A stretch of DNA of 58,919 bases from JALZAI01 sp038212215. Lineage in GTDB: Bacteria > Actinomycetota > Actinomycetes > Mycobacteriales > Jatrophihabitantaceae. Under the pieces are notes generated by a model, which did no database searches, was not told where the DNA came from, and saw only the letters and a list, made by a program, of their open reading frames with translations. How positions within the stretch are numbered: the first letter of the stretch is position 1; each line of letters starts with the position of its first letter. The stretch spans positions 1-58,919 of the forward strand of contig JBBQUT010000030.1 of NCBI GenBank assembly GCA_038212215.1, written 5' to 3'. Both the position numbers and the translations under genes were made by a program. This document shows positions 47,530 through 56,218 of the stretch, piece by piece.

Positions 47530-48180
47530 CTAGCTGCGGCGCGCCTCGGCGCCGAACACGGCGGCTTGCGTGCGGCGTTGCATGTTCAACTTCGCGAGCA
47601 GGCTGGACACGTAATTTTTGACGGTCTTCTCGGCGAGGAAGAGACGCTCGGCGATCTGCTTGTTTGACAGACCCTCAGTGATCAGATCAAGCACCTCCCG
47701 TTCGCGGTCGGTCAAGGATGTGAGCTTCGCTGCACTCGGCGAACCGTTGCGGACGTGGTCCATGACGCGCGCGATAACCTCGGGCGCCACCAGCGAGCGG
47801 CCCATCGCGACCTGGCGGATCGAGTCCACGAGCGCGCTACCGCGCACCTCCTTCAGCACGTACCCGGACGCCCCCGCGAGTACCGAGGCAAGCACCGCAT
47901 CCTCGTCGTCATAGGAAGTCAGGATCAGGCAGCGCGTGTCAGGTAATCGCGAACGGATTTCGCGGCATACGTCGATGCCGCTGCCGTCAGGCAATCGCGC
48001 ATCGAGGACAGCGACATCGGGCCGGACGGCCAGAATCCTGCTTATCGCTTGTTCCGCGGTGCCGGCTTCGCCAACGATTTCGAAACCGCTCACCGCCGCG
48101 AGCAGATCGCAAATGCCACGCCTGACCACCTCGTGGTCGTCCAGCAAGAAGATACGAAGGTTCTCTGAGTGCTCAGTCAC
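47530..48180 (-). CDS. dosR: DosR/DevR-type response regulator
   Basis: 216 residues. Receiver domain with DDHEVVRRG (14-22), phosphoacceptor Asp60 (VAVLDARLPDG), LTSY and the lysine in YVLKEVRG; a C-terminal LuxR-type helix-turn-helix TDREREVLDLITEGLSNKQIAERLFLAEKTVKNYVSSLLAKLNMQRRTQAAVF, nearly the same as the DNA-recognition part of M. tuberculosis DosR. It should bind GGGACTWWAGTCCC-like boxes and switch on dormancy genes. The start overlaps the 3' end of the kinase gene by 8 bases (kinase first, unlike the devR-devS order in mycobacteria). Confidence 0.9.
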   Translation of the reverse strand: MTEHSENLRIFLLDDHEVVRRGICDLLAAVSGFEIVGEAGTAEQAISRILAVRPDVAVLDARLPDGSGIDVCREIRSRLPDTRCLILTSYDDEDAVLASVLAGASGYVLKEVRGSALVDSIRQVAMGRSLVAPEVIARVMDHVRNGSPSAAKLTSLTDREREVLDLITEGLSNKQIAERLFLAEKTVKNYVSSLLAKLNMQRRTQAAVFGAEARRS

Positions 48181-49918
48181 CGATCGGTGCCCTCCAGACG
48201 AGTTTGGTCCCCCCGGCTTCGGGCGACCCGATCTCGAATGATCCGCCGCGCACCTCGGCGCGCGCGCTCAAGTTGTCCAGCCCGCTGCGGCGCGCACCGG
48301 ACGGAATGCCAACACCGTCGTCAACGATGACCAGACGCACTTCGTGTACATTCGCGATCACTTCTACATCGACCATCCGGGCCTGGGCGTGCTTGGCGAC
48401 ATTGGTCACAGCTTCTCGCATGCAGGCGATCACATCGTCGGTAAGAAGGCCGACGATGAGCGTGTCCACCGGCCCTGAGAACGCGACGCGGGGCGAGAAT
48501 CCCAACACTGGCGAGAGTTCGGCAGTTACGGCAAGCACGGCGGTACGGAACCCATTTCTGGCTCCGACCAGAGGTCCGCGCAATTCGAAGATGCTGGTGC
48601 GAATCTGGCGGATCGTCCGATCCACGTCCTCGACCCGGTCGCGCAGGCTCGCCTGCGCGTCGTGACCGGGTCCGATCACCCCCGCGAGACCTTCCAGGCT
48701 CAACCCGATCGCGAACAACTGTTGGATGACGTGGTCGTGCAGGTCGCGCGCGATCCGGTCTCGATCCTCGAACAGCACCATTTTCTGCTGGTCCGCACGA
48801 GCACTGGCGAACTCGAGCGCCACGCTGGCGTGGCCAGCGAATCCGGACGCCATGTCGAGGTCTGACGAGCTAAACGCTGCCGCGCCGCGACGCCGCGCAA
48901 TGCTCAGCACCCCGAGAATGCCATCGGCGCCCACTAGCGGGATCACCATGGCCGGTCCGACTTCGAGAACCGAACTGAGCAAGCTGGCACGATCCTCTGC
49001 TTCAACGCCATACTGCAGCAAGTGCGGCGGCTTACCAGGTAAGGCCGCACCCGCAAGTGCTGCGGCGAGTGGGAATCGCCGGCCGGTCAGTTCTTCTGCT
49101 CCTGCACCAACAGCGACCTCGACGAGAACATCCTGCTTCCCCTGGCTGACGAGCGCGACGGCAACGAGGTCGGCGTCAGCGATCTCGTGTGCACTCCGCG
49201 CGATCGTGCGCAGCGGATCCTCGCCGGTCTCGGAAAGCATCCGCTCGCTGATCTCCGCCGATGCCGAGAGCCATTGTTGCCCACGCCGCGAATCGTCGTA
49301 GGAGCGCGCGTTGGCAATCGCGGAGCCGGCGGCCAGTGCAAGGGAGCGAACCAACTCCTCGTCTTCTGCAGAAAACTGGCCCTGCTCGCTCTCGGTGAGA
49401 TACAGGTTGCCGAAAACTTCTCCGCGTACCCGAAGCGGCACTCCGAGGAATGACGTCATCGGTGGGTGATTTGGCGGGAAGCCGAACGATCGCGGGTCGT
49501 CGGACAGCGTGGTGAGTCGGATCGGCTCTGGGTCCGTGATCAGCGCGCCGAGCAGCCCTTTACCTTGTGGCAGCGGGCCGATACTGAGAGCCTGCTCCGT
49601 AGTCACTCCAACATGAATGAAGCGCTGTAGCCCGCCGTCGGCGCCGGTGACACCAATCGCCGCGTAGCGTGCGGTCGCCAGGGTGCAAGCAGCCTCGACA
49701 ATGTTGTGCAGGACAGCCTCCAGCGACAGGTCGGCGTTCACCAGATCGATTGCTCGCAGCAACGCTCGCAGCCTGCCTTGCGCCCGCTTGACATCGTGCG
49801 CGCGTTCGACGAGCCCGTCGATCAATTCGTCGAGTTCGAGCTTCGGCCCGTCGGGGAAGTGCAGCTCGCCACTCGACTTCGGCCTCATCCCTGAACTGTA
49901 GACCGCGCCAACACCCAT
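48173..49918 (-). CDS. dosS: DosS/DosT-type GAF-GAF sensor histidine kinase
   Basis: 581 residues from the first ATG (571 if the ATG at 49888 is used). Two GAF domains (about 60-205 and 225-370) precede a HisKA_3 dimerisation helix with His394 in ARDLHDHVIQQLF and a HATPase domain (AVTNVAKHAQA, VDDGVGIPSG). In GAF-A the stretch GFPPNHPPMTSFLGVP keeps the histidine (His151) that ligates haem in mycobacterial DosS (GFPPYHPPM, His149). It should therefore sense O2, NO, CO or redox state and phosphorylate the adjacent DosR. Confidence 0.88.
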   Translation of the reverse strand: MGVGAVYSSGMRPKSSGELHFPDGPKLELDELIDGLVERAHDVKRAQGRLRALLRAIDLVNADLSLEAVLHNIVEAACTLATARYAAIGVTGADGGLQRFIHVGVTTEQALSIGPLPQGKGLLGALITDPEPIRLTTLSDDPRSFGFPPNHPPMTSFLGVPLRVRGEVFGNLYLTESEQGQFSAEDEELVRSLALAAGSAIANARSYDDSRRGQQWLSASAEISERMLSETGEDPLRTIARSAHEIADADLVAVALVSQGKQDVLVEVAVGAGAEELTGRRFPLAAALAGAALPGKPPHLLQYGVEAEDRASLLSSVLEVGPAMVIPLVGADGILGVLSIARRRGAAAFSSSDLDMASGFAGHASVALEFASARADQQKMVLFEDRDRIARDLHDHVIQQLFAIGLSLEGLAGVIGPGHDAQASLRDRVEDVDRTIRQIRTSIFELRGPLVGARNGFRTAVLAVTAELSPVLGFSPRVAFSGPVDTLIVGLLTDDVIACMREAVTNVAKHAQARMVDVEVIANVHEVRLVIVDDGVGIPSGARRSGLDNLSARAEVRGGSFEIGSPEAGGTKLVWRAPIGD

Positions 49919-49943
49919 CCTTTTAGCAATCGCGGCATTTCTA

Positions 49944-49954
49944 GGACACCGTCC
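49944..49954. promoter_or_regulatory. GGAC/GTCC inverted repeat upstream of dosS
   Basis: GGACACCGTCC lies 26 bases upstream of the dosS ATG. The half-sites are those of a DosR box but the spacer is 3 bases instead of 4, so binding is doubtful. If real, it would give autoregulation. Confidence 0.25.
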
Positions 49955-50004
49955 GAGGAATTCAGTGCGATCGCCCCGCCTGAATCCGCTCGCACGCCCA
50001 AAAT

Positions 50005-50050
50005 CTACGGCGAGCGGGAGACTGCATGAGCAGTTTCCGGCTCGCCGTAG
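50005..50050 (-). terminator. Long hairpin downstream of the DoxX-like gene
   Basis: CTACGGCGAGC (50005) pairs fully with GCTCGCCGTAG (ending 50050); after one mismatch the stem continues through GGA/TCC and ACTGC/GCAGT to a 4-base ATGA loop. About 20 of 21 positions pair if a G-T wobble is allowed. It follows the stop at 50131 in the minus direction. There is no T run. A strong intrinsic terminator. Confidence 0.65.
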
Positions 50051-50130
50051 GTGTTTCCGTTTCGAATGCCGCCTAAATACCTGGAGTGCCTTCGATGTCA
50101 GGCGGATTCGATGTCATCGTGCTCCTTGAT

Positions 50131-50736
50131 TCAGAGTGCGCTCGGGTGCTGCTGCACGAAGGGCAGCCGCGCCCACATCCGTCCGAGGCCCCAGGTCGTA
50201 CCGGCGTTGGTAGCTGCCACGACGATCAATGCGAGGGCATCCATGACGTGCGCGTCCACGAGCGGATTCGGTGAACCTGTCGCATCGCCGGTGGCTGTGT
50301 GCTGCGCGAGCGGGAATTCGGCGAACCACATCATCAGAAGCAGGATCGTTCCGGCGACCGCCGCCGCACGCAGGCCGACGCCTAGGATCAGCGCAACCCC
50401 GATGCCGAGCAGCCCGAGCATGAAGAAGGTGTTGGCCCACCAAGTGCCGGCGATGGAGTGGTAGAACGACTGGAACGGACCGGTCTCGACTCCGGACAGG
50501 AAGCCCTTGGTCGGTGATCCGCCGTTGATCCAAGATTTCGCGGACGGGGTTGCATAATTGAATCCGAATGTCTTGTCGACGAAGGCCCACAAGAAGGTGA
50601 ACCCGACCCCAATACGCAGCAAGGCGAGCGCGCGACCCGCTACCGAGGCTTCGGTGGCCGTGGCCGCCATTGTCGAAGACGTCGACGGCGCATGCACCTT
50701 AGGTGCGGTGCGGTGAAGCAATGAGTGGGTGGACAT
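50131..50736 (-). CDS. DoxX-family-like membrane protein
   Basis: 201 residues. After a polar N-terminal lead (about 1-38) come four hydrophobic segments: ALALLRIGVGFTFLWAFVDKTFGF, WWANTFFMLGLLGIGVALILGVGL, AAAVAGTILLLMMWFAEFPLA and VMDALALIVVAATNAGTTWGLG. Layout and the LRIGVGxxFLWAFVDKTFG pattern fit the DoxX/DoxD group, some members of which take part in thiosulfate or redox chemistry of the quinone pool. Start at the ATG with GAAGGAGAGG upstream. The function here is unknown; it lies between DosS and the Acg-stress-protein pair. Confidence 0.75.
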   Translation of the reverse strand: MSTHSLLHRTAPKVHAPSTSSTMAATATEASVAGRALALLRIGVGFTFLWAFVDKTFGFNYATPSAKSWINGGSPTKGFLSGVETGPFQSFYHSIAGTWWANTFFMLGLLGIGVALILGVGLRAAAVAGTILLLMMWFAEFPLAQHTATGDATGSPNPLVDAHVMDALALIVVAATNAGTTWGLGRMWARLPFVQQHPSAL

Positions 50737-50835
50737 GGTGTCCTCTCCTTCTGGGTGGACTACTCCCAGCCTGCGGGACAGGGCCGCCAATCGCCAGAGT
50801 CGAAGTGCCCTGACCGGAGGTCCTGACACGCTGAA

Positions 50836-50864
50836 GCTCCCGAACCGGGAATCGGGTCGGGAGC
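50836..50864 (-). terminator. Hairpin after the usp-acg pair
   Basis: GCTCCCGAACC (50836-50846) pairs with GGGTCGGGAGC (50854-50864) with one mismatch and a 7-base loop GGGAATC. It lies 16 bases past the Acg stop (50880) in the direction of transcription and upstream of the DoxX-like gene, so it separates two units. Confidence 0.55.
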
Positions 50865-50879
50865 ACGGAGGGTTGCGCT

Positions 50880-51917
50880 TTAGCTCGCGTGCGTCGCCGT
50901 GTCACTCTCCCGTTCGATGCTCAGCATGTCGCTTACCGGTCTGCGCCCGGTAAGCGGCGCGGGTGACAGTGCGGGTTTTTGGCCGAGCCGGAGCATCATC
51001 TGCGGATGCCCGGTCCAGGACATCAGCACTCGAAGCCGACTGCGAAAAGAGATCAGATCGACAGACTGGCTCAACGCGCAACTTGCCGCGCCGTCGAGTT
51101 CGGCCTGAATCATCAATCGCATCATCGATTGGCCGGCACGCAGCCGCTCCAACTCGTTGTCGTCCTGGGTAAAGATGACGGCGATGAGGGGGTGCTCGTC
51201 GACACCCGGCGTGATCAGCTGCGACCCGCGGACGCCAACTTCGAAGTCACGCAACGGGATGTCCGTGTGCCGTGCTTGGCCAGCCGCCAACTGTGGGATC
51301 GCCGACGACGGGACGCCGTCCACCGACGATTCGCCCCGACCGGTCCAGGCCGACATCTCCGCTGTGTAAGCCGGGTCGTCGCGTTCGGCGCGGTCGGCTT
51401 GCGAGATGGCCACCGCGAGGTCAAGCCCCTCGTCGGCTCGCGCCGGGAAATGGGCAGAAACGCCGGGTGCCGCGGCCGCATCGGTCAGTCTCTCGATGAC
51501 CTCAGGCGGCACAGGTTGCGGTCCGAATGGGCGTCGTTCGCTTCGCCGGTGACTCGCGGCCGCCAATTCTCGCTCTGCCTTGCGGTTCGGCTCCCCCTGC
51601 GCGATCAGGCGCATCCGCGCGAGCAGGTCAGGATCCTCGAGATCGGGCAACAGAGACGTCTGCACGGTCCATCCCAGCGCGTGCAGGCCGAGTTCGGTCA
51701 ACTCGGCGGCTGCGCCACAACTCACGAGCAGGGAGTGCCCGTCGCGGTCGGCCACGTGGAGCTGGCGTGACCGGTCGGCGCGCAGATCCAGGACGTCGCC
51801 ACGCAGAACCCATCGCCATGGCTGGGTGTTGTGGATCGACGGCGCCTGACCGGCAGACGCGATCACCGATTCGACGGCGCTGCGCTCGATCGGTGAGGAG
51901 GTCATCGGACTCGTCAT
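50880..51917 (-). CDS. Acg family nitroreductase-like protein (3 of 3)
   Basis: 345 residues: QAPSIHNTQPWRWVLRGDVLDLRADRSRQLHVADRDGHSLLVSCGAAAEL at the N-terminus and MSWTGHPQMMLRLGQKP near the end; the hallmark is SIHNTQPW. Two nitroreductase-like halves are evident. This copy is closest in layout to those paired with universal stress proteins in mycobacterial DosR regulons. ATG at 51917 lacks a good ribosome site; a second ATG at 51905 is possible. It follows the stress-protein gene by 19 bases on the same strand, so the two form an operon. Confidence 0.85.
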   Translation of the reverse strand: MTSPMTSSPIERSAVESVIASAGQAPSIHNTQPWRWVLRGDVLDLRADRSRQLHVADRDGHSLLVSCGAAAELTELGLHALGWTVQTSLLPDLEDPDLLARMRLIAQGEPNRKAERELAAASHRRSERRPFGPQPVPPEVIERLTDAAAAPGVSAHFPARADEGLDLAVAISQADRAERDDPAYTAEMSAWTGRGESSVDGVPSSAIPQLAAGQARHTDIPLRDFEVGVRGSQLITPGVDEHPLIAVIFTQDDNELERLRAGQSMMRLMIQAELDGAASCALSQSVDLISFRSRLRVLMSWTGHPQMMLRLGQKPALSPAPLTGRRPVSDMLSIERESDTATHAS

Positions 51918-51936
51918 TCTGGCCGACGCACGCTCG

Positions 51937-52409
51937 TCACGCAGGGCCGCTTACGGTCGGCGGTGGTGTCGTGCCGTGCAACACCAGGACCGGACACACG
52001 GCATGCTCGGCGCATGCAGCGCTGACTGAACCAAGCAGCAGGCTTGCGAATCCGCCGTGCCCGCGGCTGCCCACAACGAGCATTTGCGCGCTCTCACTGA
52101 CCTCGAGCAGAACATGCGCGGGGTTGCCCGTGAGCACCGACGTCTCCAGCCCGGCTGGACGGTGCTCGCCGAATACACCGTCGATAGTCGTCACGAGTGA
52201 CATTTCCGCGTCGCGCGCGGGGTTCCATTCCGGCGGCACTGGCACCGATCCGGCCCCCATCCAACCGTAGGCGACCAGCGGCTGCCACACCGTGATCGCA
52301 CAAATCGACGAGCCGGTCGCCGTCGCGACAAAGGCGGCCCAGCGCAAGGCGTTCCTGCTCGGCTCGGAGCCATCCACACCGACGACGACCCGATCGTGCC
52401 CGAGACCAC
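51937..52409 (-). CDS. Universal stress protein, ATP-binding type (start frameshifted)
   Basis: The main frame gives VVVGVDGSEPSRNALRWAAFVATATGSS..., ending with the ATP-binding pattern VVGSRGHGGFASLLLGSVS (G-x2-G-x9-GS). A GTG at 52377 is the only start in that frame but would cut off the first beta strand VVVGVDG. The natural start is GTG 52409 with AGGAG upstream; it reads MVSG and then leaves the frame. One C missing in GGGC at about 52396 would restore MVSGHDRVVVGVDGSEPS. USPs bind ATP and act in dormancy and stress. Possibly an assembly indel. Confidence 0.75.
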
Positions 52410-52767
52410 GTAGTCCCGTGCTCCTGGGTATCGATTGCTCCTGAATATCGGCGCTCCAGCGAATTTGGGTGCTCGACCTGAGGGGTGTGTCCGGCTGTGA
52501 GCTAGTGCTCAGTGACGTCAGCGGCGGACGGCCGACATCTTCCCGGAGAGGCTGACATTCTCAGCACCCCTGACGCTACACCCGCGGGTCGACCCGGGTG
52601 TCGCGCCGCCGGGATGTGATTGCTACGGGGCGCCCTGCCGCATTGGGTTGACTTCGACCACGTTCCGGAGTCTGCTGGTGACGTCGGCATCCGTCCTTGT
52701 GAAACCCATCCCGCGTGTCCGGCGGCTGCCGCGAGCCCTCCCGTTCTCATTCGTTTGGACAAGCCGC
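52410..52767. promoter_or_regulatory. Divergent control region between usp and xfp
   Basis: About 360 bases shared by the usp-acg pair and the phosphoketolase-acetate kinase operon. Nothing here matches a full DosR box. A palindrome at 52578-52601 is the main structure. No open frame with a credible start is seen. Confidence 0.45.
52578..52601. promoter_or_regulatory. Palindrome in the usp/xfp divergent region
   Basis: ACACCC and GGGTGT flank GGGTCGACCC, giving a nested inverted repeat with a 2-base bulge. There is no loop of hairpin size, so a protein operator is more likely than a terminator. Confidence 0.3.
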
Positions 52768-55134
52768 ATGAGCACACGTACTGCCGAAAGTCTTACCGAT
52801 TCCGACCTCGCATTGCTTGACGCGTATTGGCGAGCCGCAAACTACCTCTCGGTTGGTCAAATCTATTTGATGGACAATCCGTTGCTGACGGAGCCGCTGG
52901 AAAGCGAGCATGTCAAGCCGCGGCTGCTCGGGCACTGGGGAACGACACCCGGTCTCAACCTCATCTACGCGCATCTCAACCGGGTGATCAATGCTCGCGG
53001 AGTCAGCGCGATGTATGTGACCGGGCCAGGGCACGGCGGACCTGGAATCGTTGCCAATGCGTATCTGGAAGGCACCTATACCGAGGTCTATCCCGAGATC
53101 AGCGCGGACGTCGACGGGTTGCGTCGGCTGTTCCGGCAATTCTCCTTCCCGGGTGGCATTCCCAGCCACGTTGCGCCCGAGACGCCCGGCTCCATCCACG
53201 AAGGCGGCGAGTTGGGGTATTGCCTGGTGCACGCCTACGGTGCCGCGTTCGACAACCCGGACCTAGTCGTCGCCTGCGTAGTCGGCGACGGTGAGGCCGA
53301 AACCGGACCGCTCGCGGCAAGCTGGCACTCCAACAAGTTCGTGAATCCTGCTCGCGACGGCGCAGTGTTGCCGATCCTGCACCTGAACGGCTACAAAATC
53401 GCTAACCCAACGGTGTTGGCCCGGATCCCCGAAAAAGAATTGGTGCGTTTGCTGGAAGGTTACGGGCACCGCCCGATCCTCGTCACCGGCGACGACCCGG
53501 TGCTCGTACATCGGGCGATGGCGGCGGCGCTGGACGACGCCTTCGACGACATCGCCGCGATCCAAAAAGGTGCTCGTGCCAGCGGCACTGCAGAGCGGCC
53601 GGCCTGGCCGATGATCGTGCTGCGGACACCGAAGGGATGGACCGGCCCGAAGGTCGTCGACGGGCTGGCGGTCGAGGGCACCTGGCGCTCGCACCAGGTG
53701 CCGCTCACGGCAGTGCGTACCAATTCTGAGCACCGCAGGCTTCTCGAGGAATGGATGCGCAGCTATCGTCCGGCCGAACTGTTCACACGCGACGGCGCCC
53801 TGCGCCCCGAACTCGCCGCACTGGCGCCGCACGGCGACTTGCGGATGAGCGCGAATCCACACGCCAACGGCGGCGTACTGCTGCAGAGTCTGTTACTGCC
53901 CGACTTCGCCGACTACGCCGTCGCCGTCGATCGACCGGCGACCGAATTCAGCGAAGCCACCAGGGCCACCGGTGAATTTCTTCGCGACATCGTCCGCAAC
54001 AATCCGAATAGCTTCCGCGTCATGGGCCCGGACGAGACCGCGTCCAATCGGCTCGGTGCCCTGTTCGATGCGACCGGACGAACGTGGGAAGCATCGACGG
54101 TGCCAGGTGACGACCATCTTGACCCGGACGGCCGGGTGATGGAGGTGTTGTCCGAGCATCTGTGCCAGGGCTGGCTCGAGGGTTACCTTCTCACCGGACG
54201 GCATGGCCTGTTCAACTGCTACGAGGCTTTCATACACATCGTCGACTCGATGTTCAATCAACATGCGAAGTGGCTGAAGGTTTCGCGGGGAATTCCGTGG
54301 CGGCGCCCTATCGCGTCGCTGAATTATCTGCTTTCCAGCCACGTCTGGCGGCAGGACAACAACGGCTTCTCGCACCAAGACCCCGGGTTCATCGACCACG
54401 TCGTCAACAAGAAGGCAGCGATCGTCCGCGTCTACCTGCCGCCGGACACGAACACCTTGCTGTCGACGGTGGATCACTGCTTGCGCAGCCGCGACTACGT
54501 CAACCTGATCATCGCCGGAAAGCAACCCGCGCTGACGTACCTCTCCATCGAGGATGCGGTCTTGCATTGCGCGAGGGGACTTGGTATCTGGCAGTGGGCG
54601 AGCAATGACGCCGACCAGATTCCCGATGTGGTCATGGCATGCGCCGGTGACATCCCTACCCTGGAGACCCTTGCCGCGGTCGCAATCCTTCGAAACCGTA
54701 TTCCTGAACTGCGGGTTCGCGTGGTCAACGTCGTCGATCTGATGCGTCTGGAACCGGAGATTGAGCATCCGCACGGACTGCCCGATGCGCAGTTCGACGC
54801 GCTGTTTACCGCCGATCGTCCCGTTGTCTTCGCCTTCCACGGCTACGCCTCGTTGATTCACCGGTTGACATACCGACGAGCCAACCACCACAACATCCAT
54901 GTGCGTGGGTACAAGGAGGAGGGCACCACAACTACGCCGTTCGACATGGTGATGATGAACGACCTCGACCGCTTCCATCTGGTGATCGACGTCATTGACC
55001 GCGTGCCCTCTCTGCGCGGACGGTTGGCGCACCTTCGCCAGGACATGGTCGATGCGCGGGCAAAGGCCCGTGCCTATACGCGGGAGCATGGCGAGGACTC
55101 CCCCGAGATCTCCGGATGGACGTGGCCGGGCTGA
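52768..55134 (+). CDS. xfp: Phosphoketolase
   Basis: 788 residues, full length. The TPP domain has HWGTTPGLNLIYAHLNRVI (56-74), GPGHGGPGIVANAYLEGTY (86-104), EGGELGY and the GDGEAETGPLA motif (173-183); the C-terminal transketolase part ends NDLDRFHLVIDVIDRVP. It splits xylulose-5-phosphate (and often fructose-6-phosphate) with phosphate to acetyl phosphate plus glyceraldehyde-3-phosphate or erythrose-4-phosphate. The start was set at MSTRTAESLTDSD; the 40 open codons before it do not resemble the family. The stop is followed after one base by ackA, so acetyl phosphate is turned into ATP and acetate. Confidence 0.94.
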   Translation: MSTRTAESLTDSDLALLDAYWRAANYLSVGQIYLMDNPLLTEPLESEHVKPRLLGHWGTTPGLNLIYAHLNRVINARGVSAMYVTGPGHGGPGIVANAYLEGTYTEVYPEISADVDGLRRLFRQFSFPGGIPSHVAPETPGSIHEGGELGYCLVHAYGAAFDNPDLVVACVVGDGEAETGPLAASWHSNKFVNPARDGAVLPILHLNGYKIANPTVLARIPEKELVRLLEGYGHRPILVTGDDPVLVHRAMAAALDDAFDDIAAIQKGARASGTAERPAWPMIVLRTPKGWTGPKVVDGLAVEGTWRSHQVPLTAVRTNSEHRRLLEEWMRSYRPAELFTRDGALRPELAALAPHGDLRMSANPHANGGVLLQSLLLPDFADYAVAVDRPATEFSEATRATGEFLRDIVRNNPNSFRVMGPDETASNRLGALFDATGRTWEASTVPGDDHLDPDGRVMEVLSEHLCQGWLEGYLLTGRHGLFNCYEAFIHIVDSMFNQHAKWLKVSRGIPWRRPIASLNYLLSSHVWRQDNNGFSHQDPGFIDHVVNKKAAIVRVYLPPDTNTLLSTVDHCLRSRDYVNLIIAGKQPALTYLSIEDAVLHCARGLGIWQWASNDADQIPDVVMACAGDIPTLETLAAVAILRNRIPELRVRVVNVVDLMRLEPEIEHPHGLPDAQFDALFTADRPVVFAFHGYASLIHRLTYRRANHHNIHVRGYKEEGTTTTPFDMVMMNDLDRFHLVIDVIDRVPSLRGRLAHLRQDMVDARAKARAYTREHGEDSPEISGWTWPG

Positions 55135-55135
55135 G

Positions 55136-56173
55136 ATGCGTGTGCTCGTCGTCAATGCCGGATCGAGTTCGCTGAAACTCGACGTCGTCGACGCCGGTGC
55201 GCGGGTCACGTCGTTCGACGGGCTGCCCGGCGAGCCGCCCGCAGTTGACGCAGTCGGGCACCGCATCGTCCACGGCGGAACAGATTTCGTGCAACCGGTC
55301 GTAGTGAACGCGGCGGTGCAGACGCGCTTGAAACAGCTCGTCGATCTCGCGCCGCTGCACCAGCAGAAGGCACTCGACGCGCTGGCCGCCACGCGCGCAT
55401 TGCTACCGGACGTTCCGCACGTCGCGTGTTTCGACACCGCCTTCCACGCCACACTGCCCGCAGCAGCCAGCACGTATGCACTTCCGGCCCGGTGGCGCGA
55501 GCGCTGGGGTATCCGCCGCTACGGATTCCATGGCCTGTCACATGCCTGGGCCAGCGGTCGTACTAGGGAACTGCTGCCGGATGCGCGCCGAATCGTGTCC
55601 TGCCACCTCGGCGCGGGTGCATCGCTGGCGGCCCTGCTCGACGGGCGCAGTGTCGACACCACGATGGGGTTCACTCCGCTGGACGGGTTGGTGATGGCAA
55701 CCCGCAGCGGTTCGGTGGACCCGGGCCTGCTCACCTGGATCCAGGAGCACGAAAACCTCGACGCACGCGCCCTGGCAGACACTCTGGAGCACGAGTCAGG
55801 CTTGCTCGCGCTGGCAGACACAGCTGACATGCGCGAACTGCTCGCACGCGACGACGACGCTGCCCGCCTCGCGCTCGAGGTGTACCTGCATCGGTTGGTT
55901 GGAAGTATCGCCGCCATGACCGCCGCTCTGGGCGGCCTTGACGCGCTGATATTCACCGGCGGGGTGGGTGAGCGCGCCCCGCACATCCGGACCCGAGTCT
56001 GCGCCAGCCTCGCCTACCTCGGCGTTGCGATCGATGACGCCCGCAACGCAGCCGCGCGCTCGGATGAAGACATCAGCGCGGAGGGGGCGTCGGTGCGGGT
56101 AATGGTGATTGCGTCCCGGGAGGACCTCGAAATCGCGCGGGGCGTCGAAGCGACCGTACAGAAAAGAGCGTAG
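55136..56173 (+). CDS. ackA: Acetate kinase, compact form
   Basis: 345 residues, about 50 shorter than most acetate kinases. Motifs: VNAGSSSLKLDV (5-16), GHRIVHGG, CFDTAFHATLP, YGFHGLSHAWAS, CHLGAGASLAALLDGRSVDTTMGFTPLDGLVMATRSGSVDPGLL, and FTGGVGERAPHIR. All catalytic blocks are present; the region between the N-terminal SSSLKL and GHR is trimmed. Such short forms are typical of actinobacterial kinases encoded next to phosphoketolase. It converts acetyl phosphate and ADP to acetate and ATP. The ATG begins one base after the xfp stop, so expression is coupled. Confidence 0.93.
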   Translation: MRVLVVNAGSSSLKLDVVDAGARVTSFDGLPGEPPAVDAVGHRIVHGGTDFVQPVVVNAAVQTRLKQLVDLAPLHQQKALDALAATRALLPDVPHVACFDTAFHATLPAAASTYALPARWRERWGIRRYGFHGLSHAWASGRTRELLPDARRIVSCHLGAGASLAALLDGRSVDTTMGFTPLDGLVMATRSGSVDPGLLTWIQEHENLDARALADTLEHESGLLALADTADMRELLARDDDAARLALEVYLHRLVGSIAAMTAALGGLDALIFTGGVGERAPHIRTRVCASLAYLGVAIDDARNAAARSDEDISAEGASVRVMVIASREDLEIARGVEATVQKRA

Positions 56174-56218
56174 CTTTCACGCGGCACACCAGACGGTCGG
56201 ATCGGGGTGCGTCTCGGC

